Positions 40,801 to 47,548 of a stretch of 64,000 nt of DNA are shown piece after piece. The DNA is from Anaerolineales bacterium (lineage in GTDB: Bacteria > Chloroflexota > Anaerolineae > Anaerolineales > Villigracilaceae). The stretch's first letter is position 1. Every line of letters begins with the position of its first letter. Made by a program: the position numbers and the translations under genes. The stretch is taken from assembly GCA_014860745.1 (NCBI GenBank), contig JACZJC010000003.1, forward strand, positions 54,681-118,680, written 5' to 3'. The notes beneath the pieces were generated by a model. The model saw only the letters and a list, made by a program, of their open reading frames with translations, had not been told where the DNA came from and ran no database searches.

Positions 40801-40951
40801 CGCGATTGATGGACAGCGCTTCATTACAGGTCAGGCGTTCTTGGAATTTGCGTACATGAAGGAAGGCACGCCGATCTTTATTCATCAAGGCGGCGTGATG
40901 GAACGTCCCGCCACAGCGGCGAAGGTGGTGAGTCGGTTTGCGAAGTTGTAG
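37823..40951 (+). CDS. glyA-gcvT: Serine hydroxymethyltransferase fused to glycine cleavage T protein
   Basis: 1042 residues from the ATG at 37823 (RBS AAGGAG). Residues 1-~440 are SHMT with the PLP lysine K264 in STTHKSIDGPRGA and the GGHLSHG loop. Residues ~440-640 are an extra region containing a KPWFIG motif. Residues ~643-1042 are aminomethyltransferase GcvT: LNQTHRDLGGRMVPFAGWEMP, AGLFDVSHMGV, LALQGPKS-type DIALQGPKS, SRTGYTGE and a second KPWFIGRDDYV. SHMT makes 5,10-methylene-THF from serine; GcvT makes the same product from the aminomethyl group held by GcvH. No gcvH, gcvP or lpd is in the window. Confidence 0.95.
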   Translation: MPDFLFRGSLEKLDADVYKLTQLEAERQYRKLILIASESTAPMAVREALASAFQNIYAEGYPDEDTRVMDDEDILDYPARLGNYRRNSDPRYYKGVEYADTVEALARRRAAQTFSANGYSADQIFVNVQALSGAAANNAVYHALINLGDTVMGLNLLHGGHLSHGSSVNRSGKYYKAVHYTIDQNEKIDYDAVRALALENKPKLMIAGYSSYSWVPDWKKFREIADEVGAYFLADISHIGGLVAAGVVPSPIGYAHVVMSTTHKSIDGPRGAVLMTTDAAIAKKIDKAVFPGEQGGPHVNVFAALSLTFKLTQTRQFKQLQAQTLKNAKAMADQFTKRGLRVPFGGTDTHLVNVDCTSIVGEDGTKLSGDQASRILDIVGVVVNRNTIPGDKNSMDPSGIRLGTPWITQRGFDEKKTRELANIMADVLLACAPYSVDTVKKGKQRRAKLDFNVLNEAKLKIRKLATSAGIDFKPTKNGYPHFYYIDDKATTGVYELSGQRIRQVLDFAVSSDLSALKKGKSQETFIATPKGGARGTLAKVDDTTYHLQVPAAKAGMVGTWLRDLSDGYVSFKLDGEKDFSAARMPGPFVVTEIKKKLKAVAGKPVSQSKPWFIGDLPKVSAEPHRIVSKDVLPPFVWNESEGELKKTALNQTHRDLGGRMVPFAGWEMPVQYTGIFEEHLATRNAAGLFDVSHMGVYDVRGADAASFLDTVCGNDCGGLLPGESLYSHFLTPDADVIDDTLVYRRGWDNYLVVVNASNDDKDRTWLESVRDGKVKIDNTRPFARTYGYNAEIRNLRDPKAGSAMRVDIALQGPKSRDTLLAMGVDDATRARIMKLKRTELCDAVVGGFDLIVSRTGYTGEKLAFELFVHPERAVDFWLAVMKAGEQFGVKPIGLGARDSLRTEAGLPLYGHEMGLGSGKFKGRDLGVAEGGFGSYVKTYKPWFIGRDDYVAREKERKGGVIRFTFDDQRVRMAHNGDPVVNANGERIGFVTSCAIDGQRFITGQAFLEFAYMKEGTPIFIHQGGVMERPATAAKVVSRFAKL
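40898..40951 (+). repeat. Direct repeat A: native 3' end of glyA-gcvT
   Basis: The last 54 nt of the gene, together with the following AG-rich tract and terminator, recur downstream at 41975-42014 and 42430-42483. See the findings for interpretation as integration or duplication scars. Confidence 0.85.
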
Positions 40952-41001
40952 GAAGTAGGGAGAGGAAAGTGGGGAGTGGAAAGAGGAAAGAAGAAAGATG
41001 G

Positions 41002-41036
41002 GACGGCCTAGGGAGGGCAGGCCGTCTCTTTTTTTT
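41002..41036 (+). terminator. Terminator of the glyA-gcvT gene
   Basis: 8-bp stem GACGGCCT/AGGCCGTC (41002-41009 and 41019-41026) followed by TCTTTTTTTT. Confidence 0.9.
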
Positions 41037-41050
41037 GGCAGCGCAAAGAG

Positions 41051-41056
41051 TATAAT
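41051..41056 (+). promoter_or_regulatory. -10 box close to start codon (leaderless-type promoter)
   Basis: Consensus TATAAT, 6 nt before the ATG at 41063, the clearest case in the window; no Shine-Dalgarno possible in the gap. Confidence 0.65.
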
Positions 41057-41062
41057 TACAAC

Positions 41063-41845
41063 ATGAAGAAAACCATTGTGGGCGAGAATTGGTATTTCGT
41101 TGATGAAACAAGTGATCCTGTTTTTTATGATGCGCGGGGAAATCTGATTGTTGGAGCAGAAGGTTGTTCCTTAATTCTTGGAATCGGTTTTGTCGAAACA
41201 GATCAACCAGCCATCATTCGTCAGGCCATTGCAGATTTACACCAACAAGTGACCAGCGATAAATATTTACAATCCATTCCATCGATTTCCAAAACAAACC
41301 GTGCTTTTCATGCAAAAGACGATGCTCCTGAAGTGCGTTACCTCGTTTATCAAGCACTTTCCAAGTTGAACTTCAAGGCGCAATTTGTAATTGCCCGAAA
41401 AATTGAACGGGTTTTTCGGAATTCCTTCGATGCCAGAGAGACCAAATTTTACGATCATTTGGTCAGCCAATTGTTTACGAATGTATTACACCGCCATGCT
41501 AAGAACCATGTGTACTTTGCACAACGAGGTTCCAAAACTCGGCAGGCAAATTTAGAAATGGCAATTAATAATGGAGTTGCAAAATTTGAGTCGCGCTGGA
41601 CGACTAAAGTGGAAACGCAAACAAATGTAATTCCTCAGACTCCAGTTGGCGAGCCATGCCTGCAAGTGATCGATTATATGAATTGGGCAGTGTATCGGGC
41701 GTTTATCAGGCGGGAAATGCGCTATTTCGATTTTATTGCTGATAAGGTTAGCTTTTTAGTGGACTTGTACGACATGCAAAATTACCCCAAAAATTGGTAT
41801 TCCCGAGAAAATCCTTTTGACATCAAAAAAGTCAGCCCCCTGTAG
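41063..41845 (+). CDS. DUF3800 domain protein
   Basis: 260 residues. WYFVDETSDPVFYD at the start carries the conserved Asp-Glu pair of DUF3800, and LQVIDYMNWAVYRAFIRREMRYFDFI near the end is the family's C-terminal signature (usually ADY). DUF3800 proteins have an RNase H-like fold and are frequent in genomic islands; nuclease activity is assumed, not shown. First cargo gene between two copies of the gcvT 3' end. Confidence 0.8.
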   Translation: MKKTIVGENWYFVDETSDPVFYDARGNLIVGAEGCSLILGIGFVETDQPAIIRQAIADLHQQVTSDKYLQSIPSISKTNRAFHAKDDAPEVRYLVYQALSKLNFKAQFVIARKIERVFRNSFDARETKFYDHLVSQLFTNVLHRHAKNHVYFAQRGSKTRQANLEMAINNGVAKFESRWTTKVETQTNVIPQTPVGEPCLQVIDYMNWAVYRAFIRREMRYFDFIADKVSFLVDLYDMQNYPKNWYSRENPFDIKKVSPL

Positions 41846-41974
41846 GCTAGGCTCGTATACCGAGCGCATGGCTTGGAGCCAGCTTTTACCTACAGGCGAC
41901 CGACTAATATACTAATATTGTATACTTTTTTCTTAAAAAGTCAATTCAATATTATGAGAGTTTCATGACAATCG

Positions 41975-42014
41975 CACGGCAGCGAAGGTGGTGAGTCGGT
42001 TTGCGAAGTTGTAG
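41975..42014 (+). repeat. Direct repeat B: duplicated gcvT 3' end
   Basis: 40 nt matching the last 40 nt of the fusion gene with very few differences, including its TAG stop, followed by a hairpin (42037-42071, AAATGGGA/TCCCATTT) in the position of the native terminator. Confidence 0.85.
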
Positions 42015-42036
42015 TGCTGGGTAAATAGTAATTGGT

Positions 42037-42071
42037 AAATGGGATGGCGAAGGATGGTCGCTGTCCCATTT
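42037..42071 (+). terminator. Hairpin of repeat unit B
   Basis: AAATGGGA/TCCCATTT stem followed by GTTTTG; counterpart of the terminator after repeat A. Confidence 0.55.
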
Positions 42072-42175
42072 GTTTTGAGTGGAGTGGAAAGTGGTTGTAT
42101 AATCATCCAAACATAAGCGGGAAACAAGGTTCTGTATAACAAAAACGGGGCAGGCCCATATTCAAGAAGGAAAAC

Positions 42176-42430
42176 ATGATGACAAATCAAGATGAACGGC
42201 AGCAACTGGAGCAGGAACAGGAAGAGAAACGAAAACTGCGGCAGCAGGAACGGCAGCAGTTGGAGCAGCAGCACCAACAGAAACAAAAACCACAGAAAGA
42301 TGAACAACAGCTTTTGGAGTTGGAGCAGGAACAGAAGCGGAAAGTGCGGCAGCAGGAACAGTTGCAATTAGAGTTGGAACAGGCAGAGAAGCGAAAATTA
42401 CGGCAGCAGGAAGAGCAGCAGAAAAAATAA
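42176..42430 (+). CDS. Small Gln/Glu/Lys-rich coiled-coil protein
   Basis: 84 residues, over two thirds Gln, Glu, Lys, Arg and Leu. Four imperfect repeats of the type LEQEQEEKRKLRQQ give leucines at heptad-like spacing, so a continuous charged coiled coil is expected. RBS AAGAAGGAAA and a TATAAT box at ~42096 support expression. Second cargo between gcvT-end copies B and C; its stop overlaps the first base of repeat C. The hydrophobic frame on the opposite strand is a by-product of the repeats. Confidence 0.55.
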   Translation: MMTNQDERQQLEQEQEEKRKLRQQERQQLEQQHQQKQKPQKDEQQLLELEQEQKRKVRQQEQLQLELEQAEKRKLRQQEEQQKK

Positions 42431-42483
42431 TGGATCGTCCCGCCACGGCGGCGAAGGTGATGAGTCAGTTCGCGAAGTTGTAG
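42430..42483 (+). repeat. Direct repeat C: duplicated gcvT 3' end
   Basis: 54 nt matching 40898-40951 with about five mismatches, including ATGGA-CGTCCCGCCAC and the stop codon, then GAATTAGTGAATGGAAAGTGG and a GATGGG/CCCATC hairpin (42515-42544) like that after A. Confidence 0.85.
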
Positions 42484-42553
42484 GAATTAGTGAATGGAAA
42501 GTGGAAAGAAGAAAGATGGGTAGTCTGTGGGGAGGCCGCCCATCTTATTATCG

Positions 42554-42928
42554 TCATGACTTTTCAAAACGAAAAAATCTTTCCATCGGATCGAATACTT
42601 TCCATCCTTTTGATGATTCTAGCTCAACAAGCTCTATAAACTCTCTTATAGTCCGTTTAGTAGAATCGTTTGGGAGTTCCTCGGTTATTTCAATCCCGTT
42701 GAATTCGTGAAATGAAATGTCGTCACCTAACGGAAATTCTTCAAAAAAGAGCTCTTGCAATTCAATCTGTTTAGCTATGAAAAATAATTTTTGAATGAAA
42801 GTCTTTTCCAAACTATCTTTTATCTCAACTAAAGAAAGATACTCAGGGTTTGAGAAAACAACATTTCCGAAAATCTTATAATTACCTGCGTCTCGGTATA
42901 AATAATTAAATTTGATGTTTTGGGGCAT
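42554..42928 (-). CDS. Hypothetical protein
   Basis: 124 residues, acidic, no signal or membrane segment. Alternating beta (NVVFSNPEYLSLVEI) and helix (KRTIREFIELVELESSKG). AT-rich compared with the chromosome outside the island. No family recognised. It ends its unit behind the HNH nuclease gene with a 16-nt gap, so the two are probably co-transcribed and may cooperate. Confidence 0.6.
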   Translation of the reverse strand: MPQNIKFNYLYRDAGNYKIFGNVVFSNPEYLSLVEIKDSLEKTFIQKLFFIAKQIELQELFFEEFPLGDDISFHEFNGIEITEELPNDSTKRTIREFIELVELESSKGWKVFDPMERFFRFEKS

Positions 42929-42944
42929 TAGAGCTCTCCATATA

Positions 42945-43706
42945 TTACGAAATAAAAATATTCTCGTTGTGGTATTTCAAGAAGTCTGGGTTGGGCTTAA
43001 ATCTACTAGGCAGAGTTATTTCTGCGCCGTCATAATTTACTAAAAACATCTTCAAGGCATTATTGTCAGACTCAGGTTTTAACTTCGGGGAAATCTTTAG
43101 ACGATAATCCGGAGTGATAGTTATCAGGCCTCTATCAAATGCACGATCGTGAATTGCGTTCAAACACAAACCATTCCGAGGATTAACACGATTGGCAATG
43201 TCAATTGCCCAAGGAATAATGTGGCTGGCATTTAACAGTTCAACTACCTCAAGAGAAGTTACGCAACATTTATTATTATAGGCTGCAAGAACTGTTGCTC
43301 GGAAAAAGCTTTGATTAACCCTAACTCGGACTCTTGTTTCTCGTTCTTTACCTTCAACAATTTTCTCAATATCTTCGAATGTCTCTTCTATTTCCTTGCC
43401 CGTAATTTCCGCTAATAATTTTTCACTCTCAAAAGCAAGTCTTTCCCAATCGGCGCTAAACTCATTCCATACTCCGATTTCTTCCTTGCTCCCATGTGTT
43501 GCACCTGAAATATTTCGCTTTTGCAAGGTTGGGTCAAGTCGAGCAAAATTAGCAAGTTTCCAAGATAAGGCTGATGGCGTACGTCCAAGTGAATTGGCGA
43601 GAGAAATTATTTGTGGGTTACGAATGTGAATCTTACCAAATGGGATTTTGCAATATAAATTGAAGGCAACGATTAATTCTTCTCTTGACCAATTTCGTTT
43701 TGTCAT
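42945..43706 (-). CDS. HNH endonuclease
   Basis: 253 residues. The C-terminal part has the HNH core: CCVTSLEVVELLNASHIIPW, then NPRNGLCLNAIHDRAFDRGLI, with the conserved His-Ile-Ile-Pro-Trp, Asn and His. The N-terminal ~70 residues (SREELIVAFNLYCKIPFGKIH, SLGRTPSALSWKLANFARLD) form a helical domain usual in restriction-type HNH proteins of islands. It cuts DNA; specificity unknown. No adjacent methyltransferase is present. Confidence 0.88.
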   Translation of the reverse strand: MTKRNWSREELIVAFNLYCKIPFGKIHIRNPQIISLANSLGRTPSALSWKLANFARLDPTLQKRNISGATHGSKEEIGVWNEFSADWERLAFESEKLLAEITGKEIEETFEDIEKIVEGKERETRVRVRVNQSFFRATVLAAYNNKCCVTSLEVVELLNASHIIPWAIDIANRVNPRNGLCLNAIHDRAFDRGLITITPDYRLKISPKLKPESDNNALKMFLVNYDGAEITLPSRFKPNPDFLKYHNENIFIS

Positions 43707-43775
43707 ATTAACCCTTTGCTCTTAGAGACAACATGTATATATTTTACAACTAAAGTCAAATTATTTTGCAAATAG

Positions 43776-43982
43776 ATGCGGGTATTAAGAGAGGCCCCAA
43801 AAATTGAAGGAAAACATATACTCACTTTGCAATCAGGCATTACTGTAACTCAACTGGCGAAAATGGAAACTTCAAAGGTGATCTTAATCGTTCCAGAGTC
43901 TCTTCACAAAGAATACCCAACCGAGAAGAGGCCAATTTCTATTCAAAAATTTCTTGATGACTTGAAAAAAGTCTATGTCTGA
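43776..43982 (+). CDS. Fragment resembling the C-terminus of a type II restriction endonuclease
   Basis: 68 residues: HILTLQSGITVTQLAKMETS, VILIVPESLHKEYP and ISIQKFLDDLKKVY. This order of motifs is like the C-terminal end of EcoRII-like type II enzymes, where the catalytic core lies further upstream and is missing here. Overlaps the vsr pseudogene by 8 nt, a typical arrangement of restriction-modification plus vsr loci. I read it as a relic; family assignment is from memory of the motif, moderate at best. Confidence 0.4.
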   Translation: MRVLREAPKIEGKHILTLQSGITVTQLAKMETSKVILIVPESLHKEYPTEKRPISIQKFLDDLKKVYV

Positions 43983-44385
43983 TGTTCTGACCCCCGAACA
44001 AAGAAAATATAATATGTCGAGAATCCGTTACAAGGATACTCGACCTGAAATGATTGTGCGCTCATTAGTTCATAGAATGGGATTTAGATACAAGTTACAT
44101 AATTCTGTGCTTCCGGGAAAACCCGATTTAGTTTTTAAACGGCACAATAAAATTATTTTTGTTCATGGCTGTTTTTAGCATATGCACAAATGCAAATACG
44201 GAAGAGTTAAGCCTAAAACAAATGCTGAATTTTGGGAAAATAAAAGATTAAGCAATGTTGTACGAGACAGGAAAATCATCAGAGAATTAAAAAGAAATGG
44301 TTGGCAAGTCTTGATAGTGTGGGAATGTTGGATCAGGGATATTTCTTTTCTGAAGAAAAAAATATCAGCATTTTTGATTGAATAG
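43975..44385 (+). pseudogene. vsr: vsr, very-short-patch-repair endonuclease, amber-interrupted
   Basis: Two pieces in one frame match Vsr: residues 1-67 (LTPEQRKYNMSRIRYKDTRPEM, catalytic D51 in GKPDLVF, HGCF) and, after one TAG at 44176-44178, HMHKCKYGRVKPKTNAEFWENKRLSN to the end. The stop replaces Trp-68 (HGCFW), a TGG-to-TAG single-base change, in an otherwise intact gene of normal length. Vsr nicks next to T:G mismatches left by deamination of 5-methylcytosine. Its restriction neighbour is only a fragment and no cytosine methylase is present, so it has probably lost its purpose. Confidence 0.88.
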
Positions 44386-44587
44386 TTATAGAGAACGCCC
44401 ACGTTATTAGGGAGGATAGACCTCACCCTGATTGAGTCCGCTTTTAAGCTGGGTAATTTGCCCCTTTGCGCAGAACCCTGTGGGCTCCTAAAAGGAGAGG
44501 CATTTTGTTTCTGCTATAAGTCGGTGCGGACTAAAGTCCTTCATCGGTTCGTGGAAGTCGGCTGCGCCGACTCAGCGAAGGCTGTGG
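44386..44587. other. Non-coding junction at the end of the island
   Basis: About 200 nt with several short palindromes (for example AGTCGGCTGCGCCGACT, 44557-44573) and no ORF. It separates the vsr relic from the VapBC-type pair. Confidence 0.5.
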
Positions 44588-44621
44588 TAAAATGCTAAGC
44601 AAATAAGCACTTTTGCTTAGC
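44588..44621 (+). promoter_or_regulatory. Promoter and operator palindrome of the toxin-antitoxin pair
   Basis: A TAAAAT -10 box (44588-44593) abuts a 10-bp perfect inverted repeat GCTAAGCAAA/TTTGCTTAGC (44594-44603, 44612-44621), directly followed by the RBS AAGGAG. Position and symmetry fit autorepression by the AbrB-type antitoxin. Confidence 0.6.
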
Positions 44622-44631
44622 AAGGAGATTT

Positions 44632-44886
44632 ATGACCACAACCACTGTCAAAGTCAGTTCGAAATATCAGATCGCTGTCCCACAAATGGCACGCAAGAAA
44701 CTAAACATCAAACAAGGGGATCTTCTGCTTGTGGATGTACAAGACGGCGTGATCGTTTTGATCCCACAGCCCAAACGCCATGCCGATTATCTACAAGGTC
44801 TGCATGGTGATATTTGGAAAGGCGTGGATGTCGAAAAATACCTCAACGGGGAGCGTGACGCATGGACGAGTTCAGCAAGCGATTAG
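44632..44886 (+). CDS. AbrB/MazE-type antitoxin (VapB-like)
   Basis: 84 residues. The swapped-hairpin DNA-binding domain occupies residues ~4-50 (VKVSSKYQIAVPQMARKKLNIKQGDLLLV). The C-terminal ~30 residues are acidic and probably wrap the toxin. Overlaps the PIN gene by 25 nt, so strictly coupled. Preceded by a palindromic operator. Confidence 0.88.
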   Translation: MTTTTVKVSSKYQIAVPQMARKKLNIKQGDLLLVDVQDGVIVLIPQPKRHADYLQGLHGDIWKGVDVEKYLNGERDAWTSSASD

Positions 44887-45314
44887 CAAAAGCAAAAGTC
44901 ATTGGACTGGATACGTCCATTTTTATTTATTTCCTTGAAAATAACGAACGGTACGGGCCATTGGCTCAGGTCACCATCAACGGTATTGAAAAAGGAAAGT
45001 GGCAGGGGGTAACATCCACGATCACGCTAATGGAGATCACTGTCCGCCCGTGGCAGTTGGGGCGCGAATTAGCAGCGCGGGAATATGAAGCTGTTTTGGT
45101 GCATTTTCCAAACTTATCCATTGTGGATGTGGATCGAAATGTTGCGCGTGCAGCAGCTCAATTGCGTGCCAAGTACAACGTCGCTCCACCTGATGCATTG
45201 CAGGTGGCTGCAAGTCTCAACTTTGGTGCAAAGGCATTTTTGACAAACGATAAAAGATTATCCAGATTGCAGGAGTTGATCGACATTCTTGTGCTCGATG
45301 ATTTTGTGGAATAA
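44862..45314 (+). CDS. PIN-domain ribonuclease toxin (VapC-like)
   Basis: 150 residues. PIN acidic residues are present: D17 in GLDTSIFIYFLE, the Glu in LMEITVRP, Asp in PPDALQVAASL and the Asp in FLTNDKRL. VapC toxins cleave tRNA or rRNA. Full length. Together with the antitoxin it forms a complete type II toxin-antitoxin module at the island border. Confidence 0.92.
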   Translation: MDEFSKRLAKAKVIGLDTSIFIYFLENNERYGPLAQVTINGIEKGKWQGVTSTITLMEITVRPWQLGRELAAREYEAVLVHFPNLSIVDVDRNVARAAAQLRAKYNVAPPDALQVAASLNFGAKAFLTNDKRLSRLQELIDILVLDDFVE

Positions 45315-45448
45315 AAACCGTCGACGTTGATCGATCAAGATAATTTTTGAGCTGGGCGATTGTCCACCCCGCTTATGATAGCAATTGACAGTAAGATGTT
45401 GTATGATGAAACTGTCCCTGTGGCAAATATTTCAACATGGAGAACATC

Positions 45449-46210
45449 ATGAACAAAGACACACTGCGTCAACTGGCCAATGCGCTATCCGTCCTGCTCG
45501 CGCTGACCGTCAATGTCCTCGCCAGTACCCTGCCGCTTAATGGACAGAACACAGGCGAGATATCAGACCGCTTTCAAGTCTACTTTGTCCCTGCGGGATA
45601 CGTCTTCGCCATTTGGGGCATCATCTACATCGGCTGGATCGCTTTCAGCATTTATCAATTCCGACCTGCACAAAAGGAAAGTCCGCGGCTGCGCAATCTC
45701 GGATATTTATTTGCCTTGAGCGGCATCTTCAACGCGGCCTGGCTTTTCTGCTGGCATTACAACCTGTTCGGTTTGAGTGTGCTTGTCATGCTCACCCTGC
45801 TCGGCCTGCTCATCGCCAGTTATCTCAAACTCAACACCGGGCGCACGCCTGTAAGCGCCGCTGAAAAATGGAGCGTGGATATTCCTTTCAGCGTCTACCT
45901 CGGCTGGATCTCCGTCGCCACCGTTGCCAATGTCACCAGCTATCTTTACTTTATCAACTGGACTGGATTCGGGATCGCACCGCAAGTTTGGGCAGTCATC
46001 ATGCTCGTCATCGCAAGCGTGCTCGCCCTGGCTATGACGGTCACCCGCAGCGACAGCGGCTACGCCTTCGTGTTGGTCTGGTCCTTCGCTGGCATCGCTC
46101 AAAAGCAGGCCGATACGGCACTGGTGGCGAATAGCGCCTGGGTCGCAACAGTCTTCGTGCTTGGGCTGGCAATCTACAGCATCATTCAACGCCGCCGCCT
46201 GACGGCATAA
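45449..46210 (+). CDS. TspO/MBR-related tryptophan-rich membrane protein
   Basis: 253 residues from the ATG at 45449 (GGAG 7 nt upstream). Seven or so helices; FVPAGYVFAIWGIIYIGWIAF and AAWLFCWHYNLFG match the first helices and the WxxxF pattern of TspO-like proteins, and SVYLGWISVATVANVTSYLY the later ones. It is longer than classical five-helix TspO (~155), so it belongs to the extended bacterial group. TspO proteins bind tetrapyrroles; ligand here unknown. Confidence 0.8.
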   Translation: MNKDTLRQLANALSVLLALTVNVLASTLPLNGQNTGEISDRFQVYFVPAGYVFAIWGIIYIGWIAFSIYQFRPAQKESPRLRNLGYLFALSGIFNAAWLFCWHYNLFGLSVLVMLTLLGLLIASYLKLNTGRTPVSAAEKWSVDIPFSVYLGWISVATVANVTSYLYFINWTGFGIAPQVWAVIMLVIASVLALAMTVTRSDSGYAFVLVWSFAGIAQKQADTALVANSAWVATVFVLGLAIYSIIQRRRLTA

Positions 46211-46492
46211 TCGAAGAAAAAACAGGGGTGGGAGACCACATACCAATTGAGACCGCTTTTGAGGTAGGCGCAGGTGGTTTTCCACCTCTCAGAACCAGTC
46301 TCCCGCTGAAATCGACGGCCATATATGGGGGGTATGGCTTCTCCACCCTTCCCTCGCCATTCCTTCGACTCTCCTTCGACGCTCCTTCGACAAAATCACC
46401 TCAACCCTGCAACTGTCCACCTGCCAGATATGGGGTCATCCGCCGCAGGGGGATGAAACTCCGCAAGTCTATTTCCACTCAGCTCTGGCGGG
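46211..46492. other. Intergenic stretch with a short tandem repeat
   Basis: Convergent intergenic region. Contains three tandem 11-nt units TCCTTCGACTC/GC (46361-46391). No gene seen. Confidence 0.6.
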
Positions 46493-47305
46493 TCAGGTCG
46501 CTTTTCGTCTTCGGCTTTCCATCCTCCCATAAAAGACGAGGATCGCAAGCAGCATGGTCCCTGTGAGGGCAGTGTACCAATTGAATATGCCCGTGATAAA
46601 TTCCGCAGGGTTCATGGCGGCGGCAACGAAGATCAGGCTGTAGGCGATGAAGATGCCCTCGAGCATGGCGCGCCAGGCCGTCCAGCGCGGGTCGAGGGAA
46701 AGCATCCATGCGCCTGTGCCGATCACGGAAAGCCAGCCGCACAACACCCGCGCGGTCAGCGGGGTCAAGGTCCACGGCCAGATAGTGATGAGCAGAGTCG
46801 GGTAGAGAAAGCCGATCGAAACAAAGAGCAGGATAACGGTCCCCAGGATGCGGGTGACAAGCCGCGCCGAGGTTGAGACGACCGCGTCCGACTCTTCGGG
46901 TTCATTTGAATCGGTGCGCCGATTGTAGATCCAAAGGGCGGGGATCAAAAACGGGGCGGCAATATAAAGGAGTAGCCAGGTAACAAAGGGGAGCGTGCCC
47001 AGCGAGAAACGCTCCCAATGCAGGAGGGTGGCGATCAGCATGGCGGCCGCGAATACGGTGATGGCGGGGAACACGGCGCTCACGCGATGCCAGCGTTTGC
47101 CGATGGCCGCATAAGACAAGGTCCATGCGCCGCCGAGGTATGCCGCGCCGATAAACATCGCTGACATATGCGGTTTGATGGCCCATGCGAACAGCTCGCC
47201 GCTGCGGTCGGGCAGAAAAAATAAAATTCCAAACGCGAGCACCAAAAACGGGACAACCACTCTCGCAGTCATGCGGGTCAATGGCAGGATCGAATCTTTC
47301 TTCAT
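46493..47305 (-). CDS. Multi-pass membrane protein of unknown function
   Basis: 270 residues from the ATG at 47305 (AAAGGA upstream). Seven or eight hydrophobic helices arranged as two halves, the second starting after a charged loop (NRRTDSNEPEESDAV). IWPWTLTPLTARVLCGWLS recalls the IWPWEDGRYSYLFVGSIL and FPWALNPDSSVVFGCIFIGD segments of the neighbouring gene at 47549, suggesting a related family with an internal repeat. Function unknown. Confidence 0.7.
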   Translation of the reverse strand: MKKDSILPLTRMTARVVVPFLVLAFGILFFLPDRSGELFAWAIKPHMSAMFIGAAYLGGAWTLSYAAIGKRWHRVSAVFPAITVFAAAMLIATLLHWERFSLGTLPFVTWLLLYIAAPFLIPALWIYNRRTDSNEPEESDAVVSTSARLVTRILGTVILLFVSIGFLYPTLLITIWPWTLTPLTARVLCGWLSVIGTGAWMLSLDPRWTAWRAMLEGIFIAYSLIFVAAAMNPAEFITGIFNWYTALTGTMLLAILVFYGRMESRRRKAT

Positions 47306-47326
47306 GGATACATCCTTTCGCACATC

Positions 47327-47433
47327 TAATTAATACTCACCTTACGCGGAACGTCCCGAAGGTTCCCGTAAATCAAGTCTGTTTGTAATCTAAACCTTCG
47401 GGACGGTGCGTAGCATCAGTAATTAATACTCAC
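47327..47433. repeat. Hairpin element between 14-bp direct repeats
   Basis: TAATTAATACTCAC occurs exactly at 47327-47340 and 47420-47433. Between them lies a 79-bp segment with inverted repeat CGTCCCGAAGGTT/AACCTTCGGGACG (13 bp). Structure suggests a small inserted palindromic element with target duplication in the shared promoter region of two divergent genes. Confidence 0.6.
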
Positions 47434-47548
47434 AGCATTATTGGTACACGCAGTATAACAAATTGAATGTCGAAGAGGTTTCATCCACCCGACGCACAAC
47501 CCACATCAAGGGGTTGTTATTTGAAATCATGATATAAGGCAGATAAAC

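Noticed and set aside
42162..42446. Hydrophobic minus-strand ORFs over the Gln/Glu-rich gene
   Set aside because: Complement of CAG/GAA-rich repeats always gives Leu/Phe/Val-rich frames; the plus strand has the promoter and RBS.
43776..43982. Complete small stand-alone gene of a new family
   Set aside because: The motif order and the 8-nt overlap with vsr fit the tail of a restriction enzyme better, though this remains uncertain.
44176..44178. TAG in vsr read as tryptophan or other recoding
   Set aside because: All other genes end normally with TAG, TAA or TGA (for example glyA-gcvT ends in TAG), so a changed code is excluded and a point mutation is simpler.
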